A DNA stretch of 64,000 nt from Luscinia megarhynchos (GCA_034336665.1 CM067568.1:37366770-37430769); one strand, 5' to 3'. Positions 25,086 to 38,992 are shown, counted from the stretch's first letter. Program-made: numbers and translations. Notes: generated by a model from the letters alone, not told the origin.

Positions 25086-28000
25086 TTTGACATCTTTGTA
25101 TTATGAAACAAAGATGGCAAGTAAAATTATACAAATAAATTTATATCAGACAGGAAAGCTGGAATAAACAGCATGAAGGGGAAAATTTAAAAAAGCATCC
25201 AAAGCCTTTATCTTTCTCTCCCCATATTCATAACAGCCAATAAAACAAACCTCTACAATATCAATGACTGAAAATTAATATCAGTCAAGTAGTATATCAG
25301 GGAGTATTTCTCAGCATTTACTGCTCAGAAGAACAGAGTTCCTTCACTGAAATGGAGTCATCATCTTAGTTCAGTGCCTTTCCAGGGAACCTACAAATTA
25401 ATACATAGACTAATTTTGTAGTTTTCCTGAATATTTCCTAACTATTTAACAATCTACCAATGTACTGTCTTCACATGGCATCATAATGAAGTTTAAATAA
25501 GGATTTTCTGTTCTAAGGATTTTCTATAAGTGTTCTCTATTCTTTCTCTCCACTCTCTCGAAAGCTTCCTAAGCTTAGTTATGAGTATGGCCTTACCTTA
25601 GCCGGTAATTTTCACAAAGTATCAGTACCATTGCTGCAGAGACAAATTTAACCATGCTTAACTTAGCAAATAAATCACTTGAACACAACATTACACAGCT
25701 CCTGAGGATCATAAAGTAGGTCTAGCATGGAGTTGTCACTAAGAAACAAAGACAAATTACATTTCCACTAACCAAATAACTTCCTATCAGTGGGCTCAGC
25801 TGTGACAACAGAAATGTTTGTCTTCTCTTTTTCTGGCCTAGGACAAAGAGCCAAAAGAATGCTCAGTCACCACTGTGGATGGTCCCACAAAGAAGCTCAC
25901 TCTCTGACTTTTCCACATTGAATTTTTGGTTTTGTTTTTATTTAGTATGCTCCAGGCAGCATTTGTTTCATATATCACCTTAAGTAAGATGAACAACTGG
26001 CAAAGTCTGCATCTGCCTCACATCTCATAGTGAGATTATGCAGTGTGCTGGTTAAATATGCATAGGTTTTTTTGCCAGGGATGAAAGTATGTAAGAATAT
26101 CACTCGTCTATGATTGAAAAAATACGAAAATAATGTGCAACTCTTTCTGCCTGGAGGCAATGTCAGTGAAACTCAAAACAATTTTTTATTCTCTAGCACC
26201 AGCAGAGTGTGTTCACATCTCTCTGAAAAGGAGATTTCTGTGAGTCTTCTAAGTATCTGACCAAAGGTTTTATAACTTTTATTGCAAAAACAATTACCAA
26301 AAGCACAGTCCATTTTCATGAAAATTTCCTATTTAGCACTCTGGGTTCCAAAAGTGTCCTGGCTTTTTTCCTTCCTGGCTCTAGGCAAAGACAGAAACTC
26401 TAAAACATAGGTATCAACTAAGTAAAAACAGGACAAGATTTACTTGTTTGTTTGTTTTGGGGGCTGTTTGTGCAATAAAAGACCCCATATGGGAAACTAA
26501 GAACCCTCAGATCCTGGCTGAGACAACTGCAGAGTGATAAACTGCAGGCAGAAAGAATGGAAAGGCACTTCAGAGGACAAGATTTAAAAACCCACCAAGT
26601 TGAGGCTTCCTCTTGGCATACACAAGTTAGCTGAGGGATCTGAAATAGTCTAGGGCTTCAGGGGAGCCTAAGAATAACCACCAGGGGAAGATCACACTCT
26701 CTTTTCACCTAAGGTCCTTTTACAGATGTAAGGAATTAAAGTTAGGGACTTAGATCAAAATCAGAGCTATTTTCTGCAGTTCATCATGTAATTGAAGAAA
26801 GTAAAAGCACTCAAAAAATCTCCCAACCTTGACTGATACACAAATAGCAAAGCAGCAGAAAGAACATTGTCCCTGTATCACACCATTCTGTTTGCATGCA
26901 AAAAAAGTTCCAGAGTGTCAGAGAAGAGCAACTGCTCTTTTCACTAACCAGCTCAAGACTTTTTCTATTGAAAGCCATTTTACATTCAGAAGGATGACAG
27001 GTTTTTGGAGCCAAAGGATCAATAGCCTATTTCCTTTTAATCTAGTGAAAGGACAATTTTACCAGGGCTGAATGCATAAAGATAGGAAATAGCCATTTAC
27101 AGTAGCTTATCTTTATTCATCATTTGCTTGAACATCAACATATAATTTTTGCTTTAGTTATGTTTGAAAGAACTGGTCTTCACAACAAATTAACAGGAAG
27201 ATGTCTTGGACAGCATTGTCAGGATATCTATAAATACACTGTGCAACTGCAGTCAATATATATTGTTTCTATCATTTGGCATATACATGGATTTGGATTT
27301 ATCACAGCAGGGATATTGGGTGCCATAAAGTTTTAACTATACAGGTAATTTCTCTTTTGTGTTTTTATTTGTAATTTATGAGCAACAGCATCAACAACAT
27401 AAACAGCATAACATAAGATGAAGACTTTGCACAAAAGCCTTTCTAATCAATAAGCACCCTATAGAGATGCTTTTCTAGATAATTAATCCTCCATAAAAAA
27501 TAATTTCCAGGTTCTAGAGAGCATTTACCTTCCTGAAAAGCATAAAGATACCCTGGTAAATCCATTTATAATATTTTAGAGCCTTTCAGGCTTTTGCTGT
27601 CAGCCTTTCCACAGCTACAGAGGGCACAACACACACAGTGGTTTATGAGAAACAAAACAGGATCACCCAGAGCCCAACAGCCAGCCAGTGCAATGGAAGG
27701 GAGCATGTGCTTGGTGAAACCCTGGCCCCAAGACAGTGACACTGTAGATCTCTTCACTGAGCTCAGCTCCCTGCCTGCCTTTGCCCACTCTGGACTTTTT
27801 AGCTCTGCTCCAAACCGTTTCTCCTCTTGTGGTGCTTTTTCTGTCAAGTAAAAACCCAGAGACACCCGCTGAGACACTGAAGATGAAATGAGCTGGCTGT
27901 TGTGCAATCAGAACACATTCATGTTTCCTATACAACTAATTGACATTGATTGAAGTTATGATGCAGCTACCTTGATAACCTTGAGCTGCCCAACTAATAT

Positions 28001-31000
28001 TTTCATTCGATGTGTAGGAGATGCGATTAAAATCCTGCTAAGAGCAGGATAATATGTAATTATTTATTGCAAAGTGAGCTGAAGACAAAAAAGGCCAAAA
28101 TGCAAAAAACTATAGTATTTTTTTTTCTGTTCCACAACTGATAAGCATTCACCACAAAAAATGCAGCTTTTGTAATCCGCATTTTTTAGAGGTGTTGACT
28201 TTCAGGACAGTAAGGGACAAATACAAAATTGCTGAGTATGCTTAATGAAGAACCTGATTAATGAGGTATAGCACTTTTTTTTTCTAAATGGAAAAACATA
28301 AACAGAAAAGGCAGGAAATGCTATTAGTGAAATTTTAAAAAAATCAACAATTTAATACGAAGACAAGTTTTAAACTACTTCTAAAGATAGGAGATACATT
28401 TAAAAATTTCCTTTTCCCATGCCTGTTTTTTGAACTACCATGAACAAAAACATACTGCAATAACAGAACTGCTGCTGCAAATAAATATATCAGAAATTTC
28501 TGTATTTTACCAGCTGTTTCACTTTCATGTACAAATTCAGTCATTTTCCAAATTTTGCAACTATGTTCATCATATGTAACAGCAAAAAAAATCCAGAGAG
28601 CCAGCAATACCAGAATAACTATAAGAAAACTTCTGCAATATACAAAAAAACCCTAACATTTTATGCCTGCATTCTCCTTTAAGTAACCTCTAATGCCATT
28701 AGGATAGCTTGAGACAATCACCATATAATCCCTGATGTTGCAGTTAGAGGAGCCCTGTAAAACACAAGGACAGTTGTTGAAATAGAGGCATGGTTAAGAC
28801 CAGTTGATTTCAATGCTAGATAGGGGCCAGCATTAGGTTTCAAACTTCACAGCAACAAAACCTGGGAAATATTGAAACTTCAGGGTGAGATAGCAGAGAT
28901 GTGCTAACATTGTAAAATATACTAAACCAGCGACAATTTGTGTAACAAACACTTTGTTTGCCAAATATTCACACCATGCTAGCTGACAAACCATCAAAGT
29001 GCAGGACAGTGGTCTTACACAATGTCTTTCCCCCTCTTTTCCCACAGAACAGAAAGGTCATCTGGAAATATGTCTGGGGCTGAATTCTACCTGCACCCTT
29101 TAGTGTTTGAAGCCACTTGTCAAGAAAACTGGGATCAATGTAAAACACAACAGTAGCTCCCCCACACGTTGAGTGGCCATGACATTTAAACTATGCAATT
29201 TTACAGCAGGCAACAAACAAGATTGGGAATTCAGGGTTAAAATCTCCAGTGAAATTTTGTCTTATAAAGTAATGAACGTTGACCAAGAGAGTAAATCAAA
29301 TGGATCTCCTGACAAACTGAAAACAGCTGTTTGGCTGAGTGTGTCTCTGATTTAAGTTTGGTAATTATTGCCCTACTGTGGCTCAAGGTTATTCTGTATT
29401 AGTGAAATAGGATATCATAGGAAAAGCATCCAACTTCTTAATTTACTGTAGCATCAAAAATTCCACTGTATAAAAATAAGCCGGAAATGTAACATTCTAA
29501 AAACTTACCTACAAACCTTCTAAATGCCCATTTATTCATTCTTCTCAAGCACAATTGCACAAAATTTTATTAAAATAAACTAGAATATCTAATGCCAAAC
29601 AAATGATATGTCACCTATAGTCACTCAAACTATGTTTTCACATAAATACACTGAAAAACAACTTTATAAACTTGGAGTCAGTGATGAAGCATCTTGGCTT
29701 AATAGCCAAGTCCTTCTATGGTCTATGTTAGCACACAGAAAAATTGTTCACATCCTTGCAAGAAGAAACTTTCTTTTAAGGTCTTCTCATACCAATAGCA
29801 GCACAAGAGATGAAGACACAAAATTTAATTTTTCAAAGGGTAAAAACTTGTTTAAGAAAGCGTGGTAGACAGTTGATTAATGAAAACTGAGATCACTCAA
29901 TTAGTGTTTGATCCCCTCTAAAACCCAAACTGCACTATGGTTTTATTAGTTGCTTTTATCTTGGTTATTAGATGCCTTTATTACCTAAAAAACATGAATC
30001 AATTATCTATGTTAAAAACATAATTACTGTGGTATTATTGATCTGCCTGTTGGATATCAAACAATGTACAAGTCCATGGAAGTATAAAAGTGAGTTTCCA
30101 GTCAATTAAAATGTCACAGAAATTAAGGAAAACCCTGTGTGTTCTGTGAACAGCTTAGTAAGATTTCTGCTCTGGAAATTCGACAACAAAACTGGCTCTC
30201 CCTCAGACACAGACTGCAATTTTTTTGTCAGTAGCAATTATTGTAAATTGCTTGACTGAATCTTCAATTCTAACACAAAAAATATTCTAATACGCAATAA
30301 AACAATCTTTGAAAATTATTATTAATTCAAGTGCTTATTCTTTCTGAATATTTCTTTAAAGAGAACCTGGAGTCTTAAGATGATTCAGGTAATTTAAGGT
30401 CAGCTCGAAGTAAACACTGAACTCAGTTCAGTGTATTATTAGATAAATAATTTCATTTAGAGAGTGAATTTTCATAGATTAATTACGAACAGGCACTTCA
30501 AGAACAACCTTACTTCACCCACCACACCATAACTTTCTTTTGGTTTCTTATTTTCTCAGTTGAGATATATACAAATTAAACCTTTGCCACAACAAAATGT
30601 GCATATATATAATCTAAAATTGTGAACATTATGACTATATGCAACAGAAACAAATTTTTTGAAATACCACTGTGCTAATTTTTTTTTTGTCGTGAAAAGG
30701 TTGGACAGACACAAGAATAGTAGTAAAGTGAGTGTTCATTCATTTTAATAAAGAATGGGCTCTATGCAAGTCTTTCTGCATACATAACACAAAACAGGCA
30801 GACTTCAATCTGAAATCCCTTCTTGCATATTCTTTGCCAAGCAGCAATTTCCATACTGACATTGTTTAAATAATCATACAATAGCAGCCAGTACAGGCAC
30901 TTTGGCTAAGGGAAGGATCGAGACTTGCACCAAGTCCAAGAACCCCCCAGCAGCAGTTTCTTGCTGAAGAAACCAACTGGAAGCAAGCAAAGTTCCCATT

Positions 31001-31335
31001 GTTTTGAAATAAGAGAAGAATTGAAAGGGAATGAAATGGAAGAACACAGCAATTCCAATTTATCTGTTGATCTCAAGATCAGCTTTATACTTACAGTAAC
31101 ATCAGAGGTAACTTCACATGCTAACTACCAGGTGAAATACAGAGAGCTCCAGCCTTGCCCCTTAGAGAAGGACAGGGAAGCAAATCTCCCAAAAACAAGG
31201 TCTATTGACTTAGGCAGCTTCAGAGGTTTTTCCCACACACCTCTTAGAAGAATTTTTTTGGCTGCTTCTCAGTCTGAATGCAGTTCAAACCCATCCAACT
31301 TTAGCAGTTTGATTTTACTAGAAAATAAAGGGTAG
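25086..31335. other. Unique DNA, no gene recognised
   Basis: The open frames here include a 113-codon minus-strand frame near 27.57-27.91 kb and a 136-codon plus-strand frame at 30925-31335. Neither has a recognisable domain, a compositional bias typical of coding sequence, or flanking splice sites that make an exon. The block near 27.6-27.9 kb is more GC-rich than its neighbours and might be a decayed repeat of unknown family. A small palindrome (ATCCTGCT, spacer AAG, AGCAGGAT) lies at 28032-28050. No RNA gene was seen. Confidence 0.5.
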
Positions 31336-31355
31336 GCCCAAAGAAATCTTTGGGC
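31336..31355. repeat. 20-bp palindrome (GCCCAAAGA / TCTTTGGGC)
   Basis: GCCCAAAGA (31336-31344) and TCTTTGGGC (31347-31355) are perfect inverted copies separated by two A residues. Three further pairs (GGT at 31331-31333 with ACC at 31356-31358) form if two bases bulge. It lies just past the TAG that ends the 136-codon frame at 30925-31335, probably by coincidence. Its symmetric form could bind a dimeric protein. Confidence 0.85.
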
Positions 31356-34300
31356 ACCTACAAGTCATTCTTCAGGAGCAACATTTGATGCAAATTTTCA
31401 CATTACCTAACATTTTATATATCATCTTATGCTTAAACACACTCTGGATCCTTGATGACACCAACTGCTGTAATTATCAATTGCATGTTAATACTCAGTT
31501 TCCCTCTGACACTTCACTTCATAGAAATATATCCCAAATATTCCATCAAAATGAGGGTACAGATGGAAGAGGATAAGAATAGGTCACCTTGTCATTCAGC
31601 AGACTGAGTTTGGCTTAGTCTGAATACAAGTGAACTGAAGTCTTTCACTGGAAGTTAAATTCAATAATGTTGATTTAATTTAACATATTGATTTCCATGA
31701 AAAATATAACACAACTAGCAGAGGATTACAAGCTTCTCAAAATAAGACATGGGACAACTTGATGCACACATTTCCAAGGAGCTCTGTTCAGGAGACAGCT
31801 AACCCTGAAGACAAATCTTTAAGCTTAATGTTCCAAAAGCTCCTTCTATGCCCACCAGCATCTGCCTTTCAGAGCTAAATCAATTCCTGTTTCAGCCTTT
31901 CCAGGTTTCAAAATTTAAATAGAGCAACACACAGGCCACATAAAGGCTTCAATGCAATATGCAAATCTACAGTATACTTGATGCACACAGACAAGTATCT
32001 TGTGATCCACAAAGATCACAAAGATCTTGTGAAAACTTAGCTGTGGGTGCTTACTAGATGCCAGTAAAAAAGTAGATATTTGTAGTGCTCAGCCTCAGTC
32101 ACTTTTTTTTTAATGGAAAACCTGAGAAACCTGGTTCTCCCTGCTCACCCTTTAAATGGAAACTTTAGAAATCTACCTCAAAGGATTTAAATCTTTCCTC
32201 AATCAAGAACTAGTTCAATATCTTCTGCCTGACAGAAGCAGGTATAGGCTAGCTTCAGTTTGGGGTTGCCTTTCAGCAGTAGTACAGAACAGCATCACTG
32301 CACAGAAGGAAAAAAACAGACAGCATCAGAAATTGCCTAAAGAAGATAAAGCATGCCTTTATCATTTAAAATTTCAGACTGACCTAAAAGCACAGTGTGC
32401 TGTGTTCTGGTACAGAGGGCATCAATCCAGGGTGTTTCACTTCCTGATATGCAATCTAGCCAGTTTTGGATCTGATCTCCACACAGGAATACAGAGAGAT
32501 ATTCAGCATGATCATTCTACATTATAAGTAATATACAATACAAAATTCCACTATGTTAATTCAGTATCTTCCAAGGGAACACAGAGTTTTAAATAGTCAC
32601 TGAGACAGTTCTATAATGTAACCATAAGGACTGGTGTAATATCAAGTTAATGACCACTTCTGAAACACGACAAAATTGACCATTTCTCTGCAATGGCTAT
32701 CACAGAGCAGAGAACCCAATGCAGACTCCTCATTTACAGTGACTCAGTCCTTCAAATTTTAACTCTGGCCTACATGATTTATGTAACAAGAACATCCATA
32801 CTAAACCCCAAAACATTTAAAAATGCTTAAGCTGTTATTTCTCCTCAAAATATGTAATAAAGTAAAACATTAGTTTAAAACTGGCACTACATATTTTTCC
32901 TCCAGAAAACTAATTCCTATTTCCCTATTTCATGTAGGAGTCATTACTTAGTTCCACAGAATGCTTCTGTTTCCTCTGATTCTAAAACTCAAATGCCTAA
33001 CAGAGAAAATAAGTCAGAGATACAGGAACCGTTATTTCAATCCCTGACAGCATTCAGTTGACATTTTGTTTTGTTCTGTTTGCATGGTGTTTTTCATTTC
33101 AAGATCAGTGATGTTTTCCTCTTAATTAAATTATGCTTTCACATACTAACACACAAAATTAAAGATGAGCTCATCCACCACCAAAATGCCCCTGCAGTCA
33201 GAATGTAATTAGTCTTACAATATGTACTCCAAAATTTCAAATGACAAATTCTTAAACAGTGACTCCAAGACCCAGCAATATACGACTTCTGTTGGTTACT
33301 ATTTTGTATGCATTGCAAAAGTCTTTCTTGTGTTATGCTAAAGACAGACATGACACAAAATAGAGGACAATCTATAACAATGAACAGAATCAAATATTTG
33401 ATTTCTCTGCCATTTTTTTATTCACACTATGGAGTAGTCCCCTCTTCACAACACATCCCGAACAGTGCCCAACACTACAATGTTTCCAAAGCTTATTTTT
33501 GTAATAGGATCCAGAGAAGAGGTGAGCTCTTTAAAACTCCTCACCAGTCAGAGTTAGAAAGACCTGTTCTGAATCTCTGACATCTACAGAAAACAATTAA
33601 AAAAGGGGTATAATCTTGGGCTAATATGCTAAAAATCTTGACACTGCTGTCAGTATCTCAGTATGTGGCTATCAGCAGCGACAGTGACACATGCAAGTGC
33701 TCTGACACACACTGCAAGCCACTGCCCAGCTGTACAGCAGCTGGCTCCAACTAAGCCCAGAACAGGTCAAGGGTGATGTGAATCCTTAAAGCACTGCCGG
33801 CTTGTTGTGTTTATCTTTGATGGCCAAAGAGTGCAAATGCCAAAAAAAGAAAACAAATGCTTTCCCTAGCCTTGGATTTCCTAAATGATTTAATGTCTTT
33901 GTTTCCTACGAGAAGCAGCTCCAAATGTGACACTTGTATCTGTAGACTGGCCAGTGGATACTGCAATGCACGTAATACAGAGAGCAGAAGCCACCAACCA
34001 GGCAGATGTCATAGCCTACCTTGACAAGGACTTGCTTGGAATTATTCTCAAACACATCTGCTGACCCAGCAGTCTCAATGGCTTCTCAAATAACATTCTG
34101 CTGATAGCTGCAGGACTTCTAATTTACTAAGCCAAAGGCTTGAGATTTAACCAATTTCCAGTCTTTTATATGCCAAAGAAATTGTTCTGTTCTAAAGGTG
34201 TCTAGAAACATAATGCTAGAGCAGAAATGGCCAAAGGAACTATTACAGTGATTCAGCTGTGGAATGAGCTAGACTGCAGCAGAATGAGACAGAATAATTT

Positions 34301-37224
34301 CTTTAGGAAAATTTCCATATTGATCACACTTTTATTCTTAGTATTGTCCAAGCAGATAAAAGCAAAAACATGCACTGTACCAACACACTATACATTCTTC
34401 TACAGGAATCTAATGGTAGAAATAAAGAGCCACACATGCCCACAAACCTTGTTACCATTATACATCAAAGTAGGTACTTCTCACTGTACTTTGAATTCTC
34501 TACTCTCTGAAGTGACATCATAAAATTCTGATAGTCTTGCCATTTGAAAGTTGACCCTCTTTTGACATAGTATGTGGAATATAAGCATGGTATATGAGTA
34601 CAGAATTAAACAGCCTGATAATTAAGGAAAATATATAGAGTTCAGAAAAGAAAATAGAGGTACTGGTGAGCTATAAAAGCAGGAACTCCAGCCAGTTCTG
34701 CTCAGAAGATCTTAACACGTGGTTACTGCTCTTGATTAGTAGCATGGCTGTGCCACAAGATGAGGCTAGTCTCATCCTCTTGGGCTTTCCACATCACTGC
34801 TCTTTCTCTACACCTCTTTTCCTTTCACCCATGTTCCCTCCAGCCCATGCATTTCCAGTTAAATTTTCATTTTAAAGGACTAATTCACCTATTTTTTGAA
34901 AAAACAGCGAGGCTATTTTCTGCTCTCAGAATAATTTTGGAAGCAAGAGAGGGGAAAAAATATCAAAAAATTACATTTCCTATTGGGTGTGATGGTCCTA
35001 AAAACTCACCAGCAACCACCTTCTTGCTGTGACCCCAGAAATTCTGTCTTTGCTGCGTAAGAAGCTTTTCCAGTGGACAGCTGGGTTCTCATCCCATCGA
35101 GCCCACAGCCTCATATTGGGAGAATAGGCTATGGCTAATTTGGGTCTGAACCCTTTTAAACTGATCTCCAAAAGACATTAGGAACACAACTAGTCCTAGT
35201 GACTTTATCTGGACTACTCATACCAGTTTCTCACCAGAAGCACAAAATTTCCACTGTTTGGCTTTAAAAATAACATAAGAAGGAAATAAATGGTTGCCAC
35301 CAGAATTTCCTCAGACACATGGATCTAGCTGATCTCTGGTAATGACTTTGTGCTTTGCATCTTGAATAATGCATCCTGGTTTTGTGTTACTCTACTTACT
35401 AGTGGGACTAGACCCTACATTTATTATGGATGTAGGTGGTTTGATTTAATTGCAATGGAAAATTTAAGCCTAGCTTACATATAAAACTGTTCACATTGCA
35501 GAAATTCCCCCATGGGCATTTAAAATCCTTGGATTTAAAGCTCAGAAAATCAAAATATTCTTAATGCCAGGTAAGCACAGTTAGTACAGCTGATACAAAG
35601 TACCTTAGAGTTCTATGATCTTCAACCTAAAAAAAAATCAGATCAATTTGTTTTACACTGGTAGATGATATATAAAATACATACACCTATGAAAACAAGG
35701 ATATGGCACACATATATATTCACAAAGAGTTCAGGAATGTTCATGCTATTTTGTTTTGGACTCAATTCTATTCAAATACATATATAATAAAGCACTCAGA
35801 TATTTTTTTAATCAACATTTTTCACAATATAAGTTTTTACATGGTCACTGAACTTCTATTTCCACAGAGTCATTCACATTACTGTAGATGTAATGACACT
35901 TATAATGCACATTCAAATAGTGTCACTGAAATCAGCTAGGGGCAGACTGACAAACAATTGCTTCTAGATGAGAGCTACTCCTATAACTAGTCTCAGAAAA
36001 CTCAGCTGGACTAAGCAAGTCAACAATTTTGACAGTCTGGATCCACATAAATAAGTACCAACACACTAACTTTAATTTAAGAGCAGCTCTACTCTTACCA
36101 TGCTTTTGCCTATTGTAAGTGTAATGTGGTAATTGTTTTTTTCTTAAATCAACATCCCAGGACTATATATAGCTGAAGACAGCTGTGAATCCCAACTTAT
36201 TAAAAAAAAAAAGTGAATGTTTTATTTTATCTTTTAGGCAAAGAGAGCTTATAATTGCTACTTCCTCTAGTAATTTTTTCCTCTTTCATTATTCCATTTA
36301 AAGTACTTTAAGTAATTGACAGCAAAAGAAATTAGAAAATATTTTCCACATAATATTACCTGAATGTAATCCAATGTAGCCTTAATAGACATGAATTGTC
36401 ACAGATTGCTGTCTTCTAAATAACGTTTTAAAACATCTTGCTCTTTATATTTTAACATCTAGATTTTTGAGGTCCAGTTACAAGTGTTTACCATAGAAAA
36501 CTCGGTCAAGCTGGTGTTTGACCTTTGACAGGAAGCTGCCCTCACTCCAGCTAGTCCCAACAAACTAGGCCCAAGACAATAAGCTGCTTTATAGCTATTA
36601 GGTAGGCCAGTGTGTTTCTCCAGGAAGACCTCAAGCTGAAAAGCCAACACGCTTGACAACCACAGCCAAGGTACCAAGGGCCCAAGCACTAGACATTGGA
36701 AAACAAATGGAAAAGCACACATGGCTACATCTGGAATCCTAATGGGCCACCAATGGTTCCCAGCTAAAGGAAGAATTACCAATGTTATTTTATCATCCCT
36801 TGTGCTAACTTAGCTGTTTATGTACAGCAATAAATGATTTTTTAAAAACATATTTGGGTCATTATGTCATATACCACCAGCAAGTACGATTGTTTTATTG
36901 TGCTTGGAGTCAAAACACTCTGCTATACCCAGATGTGAGGGAAGTTCAAAACCTCTAGTCCTTCTGTATTCATTCCTGTTGGACAAATGGATTAAGTTTT
37001 TAAAAGGGAAACTGAGAATTTTTATGGTCTGTGCTCCCATCCCACTAGTAAAATTCACACTGATATTTTCCTATAGAAGTTTGCCTTGCCAATGATAACA
37101 TTAAATATTACCTTAGCAAGCAACTCAAAATTTCAACCAACAGGAAATGCCACACATTTTATTGTCAAAACATCCCCATTCTCTTCTTCCAAAGTCACAA
37201 ATGTTACATAAAATAATTTTCTTC
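31356..37224. other. Unique DNA, no gene recognised
   Basis: The largest open frames (123 codons at 32156-32527 plus; 107 codons at 36459-36782 minus) have no domain I recognise. The minus-strand frame is rich in Trp, Leu and Pro in a relatively GC-rich block and could be part of an unrecognised old repeat, but its ends show no terminal repeats that I can see. An inverted repeat TTGTGATC / GATCACAA lies at 32000-32021. The remainder is ordinary non-coding sequence. Confidence 0.5.
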
Positions 37225-37242
37225 TTTTTTTTTTTTTTTTTT
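37225..37242 (+). repeat. T18 homopolymer
   Basis: Eighteen T residues follow a CTTC stretch and are followed by ACCTGGGG. On the minus strand this makes CCCCAGGT plus A-run, which looks like a splice donor, but no coding frame supports an exon there. Confidence 0.85.
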
Positions 37243-37570
37243 ACCTGGGGCCCTATTGAAATTCAAGGCAAAACGTAATCATCGGGCTGTGGAATGAAGC
37301 TAAAATGCATAAATATTTATTAACAGACTTAATAAAGGAGGACTCTGCAGTTATGGCCCTGAATTTATATGTGCAAACCCAAGCTTTTCCAAAATCTACA
37401 ATCAGAATATTGTGTTTCCATGTAATGAAACACGGGATTTGTGCAAAGACTTTTGCACAGTATTTCTAACCCTAGCACTGTGGCATTTAAACTTTGAGAT
37501 CAAAGCAGAAAAAAAAGTCAGATCGTCCAACATTTGCTGCTTGAGAAAGGTAGCAAAGTAAGCAAACAGC
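37243..37570. promoter_or_regulatory. Candidate conserved regulatory element with paired TCF/LEF-type sites
   Basis: The stretch is free of low-complexity sequence and contains symmetric site pairs. CTTTGA and TCAAAG, two opposed TCF/LEF-type cores, lie at 37492-37497 and 37500-37505. A GTGCAAA / TTTGCAC inverted repeat lies at 37441-37457. Further cores include TGCATAAATATTTATTAA (AT-hook, MEF2 or forkhead type) near 37305-37322. This fits a developmental enhancer, but that role rests on motif reading alone. No adjacent gene is visible. Confidence 0.22.
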
Positions 37571-37906
37571 AAAAAGTATATTATTTTTACAAGATGTTAC
37601 AATAAATTAAATGAAGGGTTCAACATGTTTTGGCAATAGTATTCTAAAATTGAATGTATCCCAGTTTATATCAACATTTATCAGCAAAATATTTCTCAAC
37701 TTTTTGTTCCACAAGACATTGACAGAAACTGAAAAGAGGTGCAATTTAGGAAGTGACAACTGAATGCAATTTGGGTAAATGTAATTCTAATTTCAGTCAA
37801 AATGAATAAACAATTCAAAGAAATCAGGTTTTCTTTCCCTTCCATTTGCATTCCCTTTTTTCCACTTCTTGCTGCCCTGTTGCACTTTCACTCCATTTTT
37901 TTCCAC

Positions 37907-37935
37907 TTTTTTTTTTTTGGGGGGGGGGGTGGGGT
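37907..37935 (+). repeat. T-run to G-run junction with G-quadruplex potential
   Basis: A run of T residues (about 37907-37918) passes straight into eleven G residues (37919-37929), then T, four G residues, and a further GGG a few bases on. Four or more G-tracts of three within about 25 bases satisfy the usual G-quadruplex pattern on the plus strand. Homopolymer junctions like this are prone to sequencing and assembly length errors. Confidence 0.8.
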
Positions 37936-38913
37936 GTTTCGGGTGTTTTTCACAGAAGAAACAGAAAACTGAATAGAAATACACCAAAAGTCTACAACTA
38001 AATGCACAATAGAGCACAGTTGCCCATGATCTACATTTTTTGGTATCGTTTAACATCGATGTGCAGCTGAGCAGAGCTGTAGTTTCTTTAATCTTGCTAG
38101 GAAGGTTGCTAAGTGTGCACACACTTACCACACAGGTTAAGCTACAACTGTGCCAGCCCTTTCACAGCAAGAGCAGGGCAAGCCCTGTGGGGAAGACTGC
38201 TGAGAGCCACATGATCCAAATTAGACAGATCACACCGTGATAAACACGTGCACGTCCCAGACGTGCAATGCTTATGATGATGATGCACTGAGAAACATTC
38301 TCATATGCATTACATATTGAATCAAGATGGATGAACTGGTCAATAATCTATAGATTGCTTCCATTAAATTAGCTGGGGAAAGATGGCTCAGAAGATTTTA
38401 GGGATTTTTCTATCAAATGACTGAAATTACTTTAACATACAATGACTTAAGAAATAGCAAACAGGAAATCTATTTGCAGCAACATCAATACTAAAAGTTG
38501 CTTCTTTTCAAAATAGTTTTGAAGGCATTGTTTTTCTTTTAATGTGACACTACTGGTAACCCTTATTTGCCATAGAAACACAGATGTGAATTTGATACCC
38601 TATAACAGTGTTTTTAAAGCTGACAGCAGAGTGCAGAATGTGAAATCTCCTTGCTTCTGCGGGTTAAAAGCACGATTAAGTAAACAGCTAAGTGTCTCCC
38701 CTGATTTCCAGGAACAGCAGAAATACATTAAGTCTAAAGGAAAAAAATACATCCCAGCAACTGATCTCTAGAAAGTTACTTCAGAAGTTTCTGTTCTGTT
38801 TCCAAAAGCTACAGTAAATAGGGAAACAAAACACTTAAAAATTCCATTCTTGCACTGCTATAAACTGCCACATCTCTGTAGTGTGCTGGTTTTATGTTTA
38901 TTTTTGGGATGAC

Positions 38914-38992
38914 TGTATATATGAGTATATATGTCTATATTATATATATATATATGTGTGTGTGTATGTCTATATTAGCATATATATATATC
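38914..38992. repeat. TA / TG dinucleotide microsatellite
   Basis: Interrupted TA repeats (a ten-unit core near 38939-38955), a short TG run (38955-38966) and a second TA block (about 38979-38990) are joined by ATGTCTATAT spacers that themselves recur. Likely length-polymorphic and able to melt or form cruciforms. Confidence 0.85.

Noticed and set aside
27566..27935. Overlapping open frames of 85 to 113 codons on both strands
   Set aside because: A GC-richer block lowers stop frequency in several frames at once. No domain, splice context or homologous family was recognised.
30925..31335. 136-codon frame as a gene
   Set aside because: It has no domain, and its Ser/Lys/Glu-rich composition is unremarkable. 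It stands alone without flanking exons, and chance is adequate at this length.
37243..37300. 42-base minus-strand microexon between a CCACAG acceptor and a CAG/GTAAAA donor
   Set aside because: All three frames contain a stop, and the donor is created by the T18 run. Only an untranslated exon would fit, with nothing to support it.
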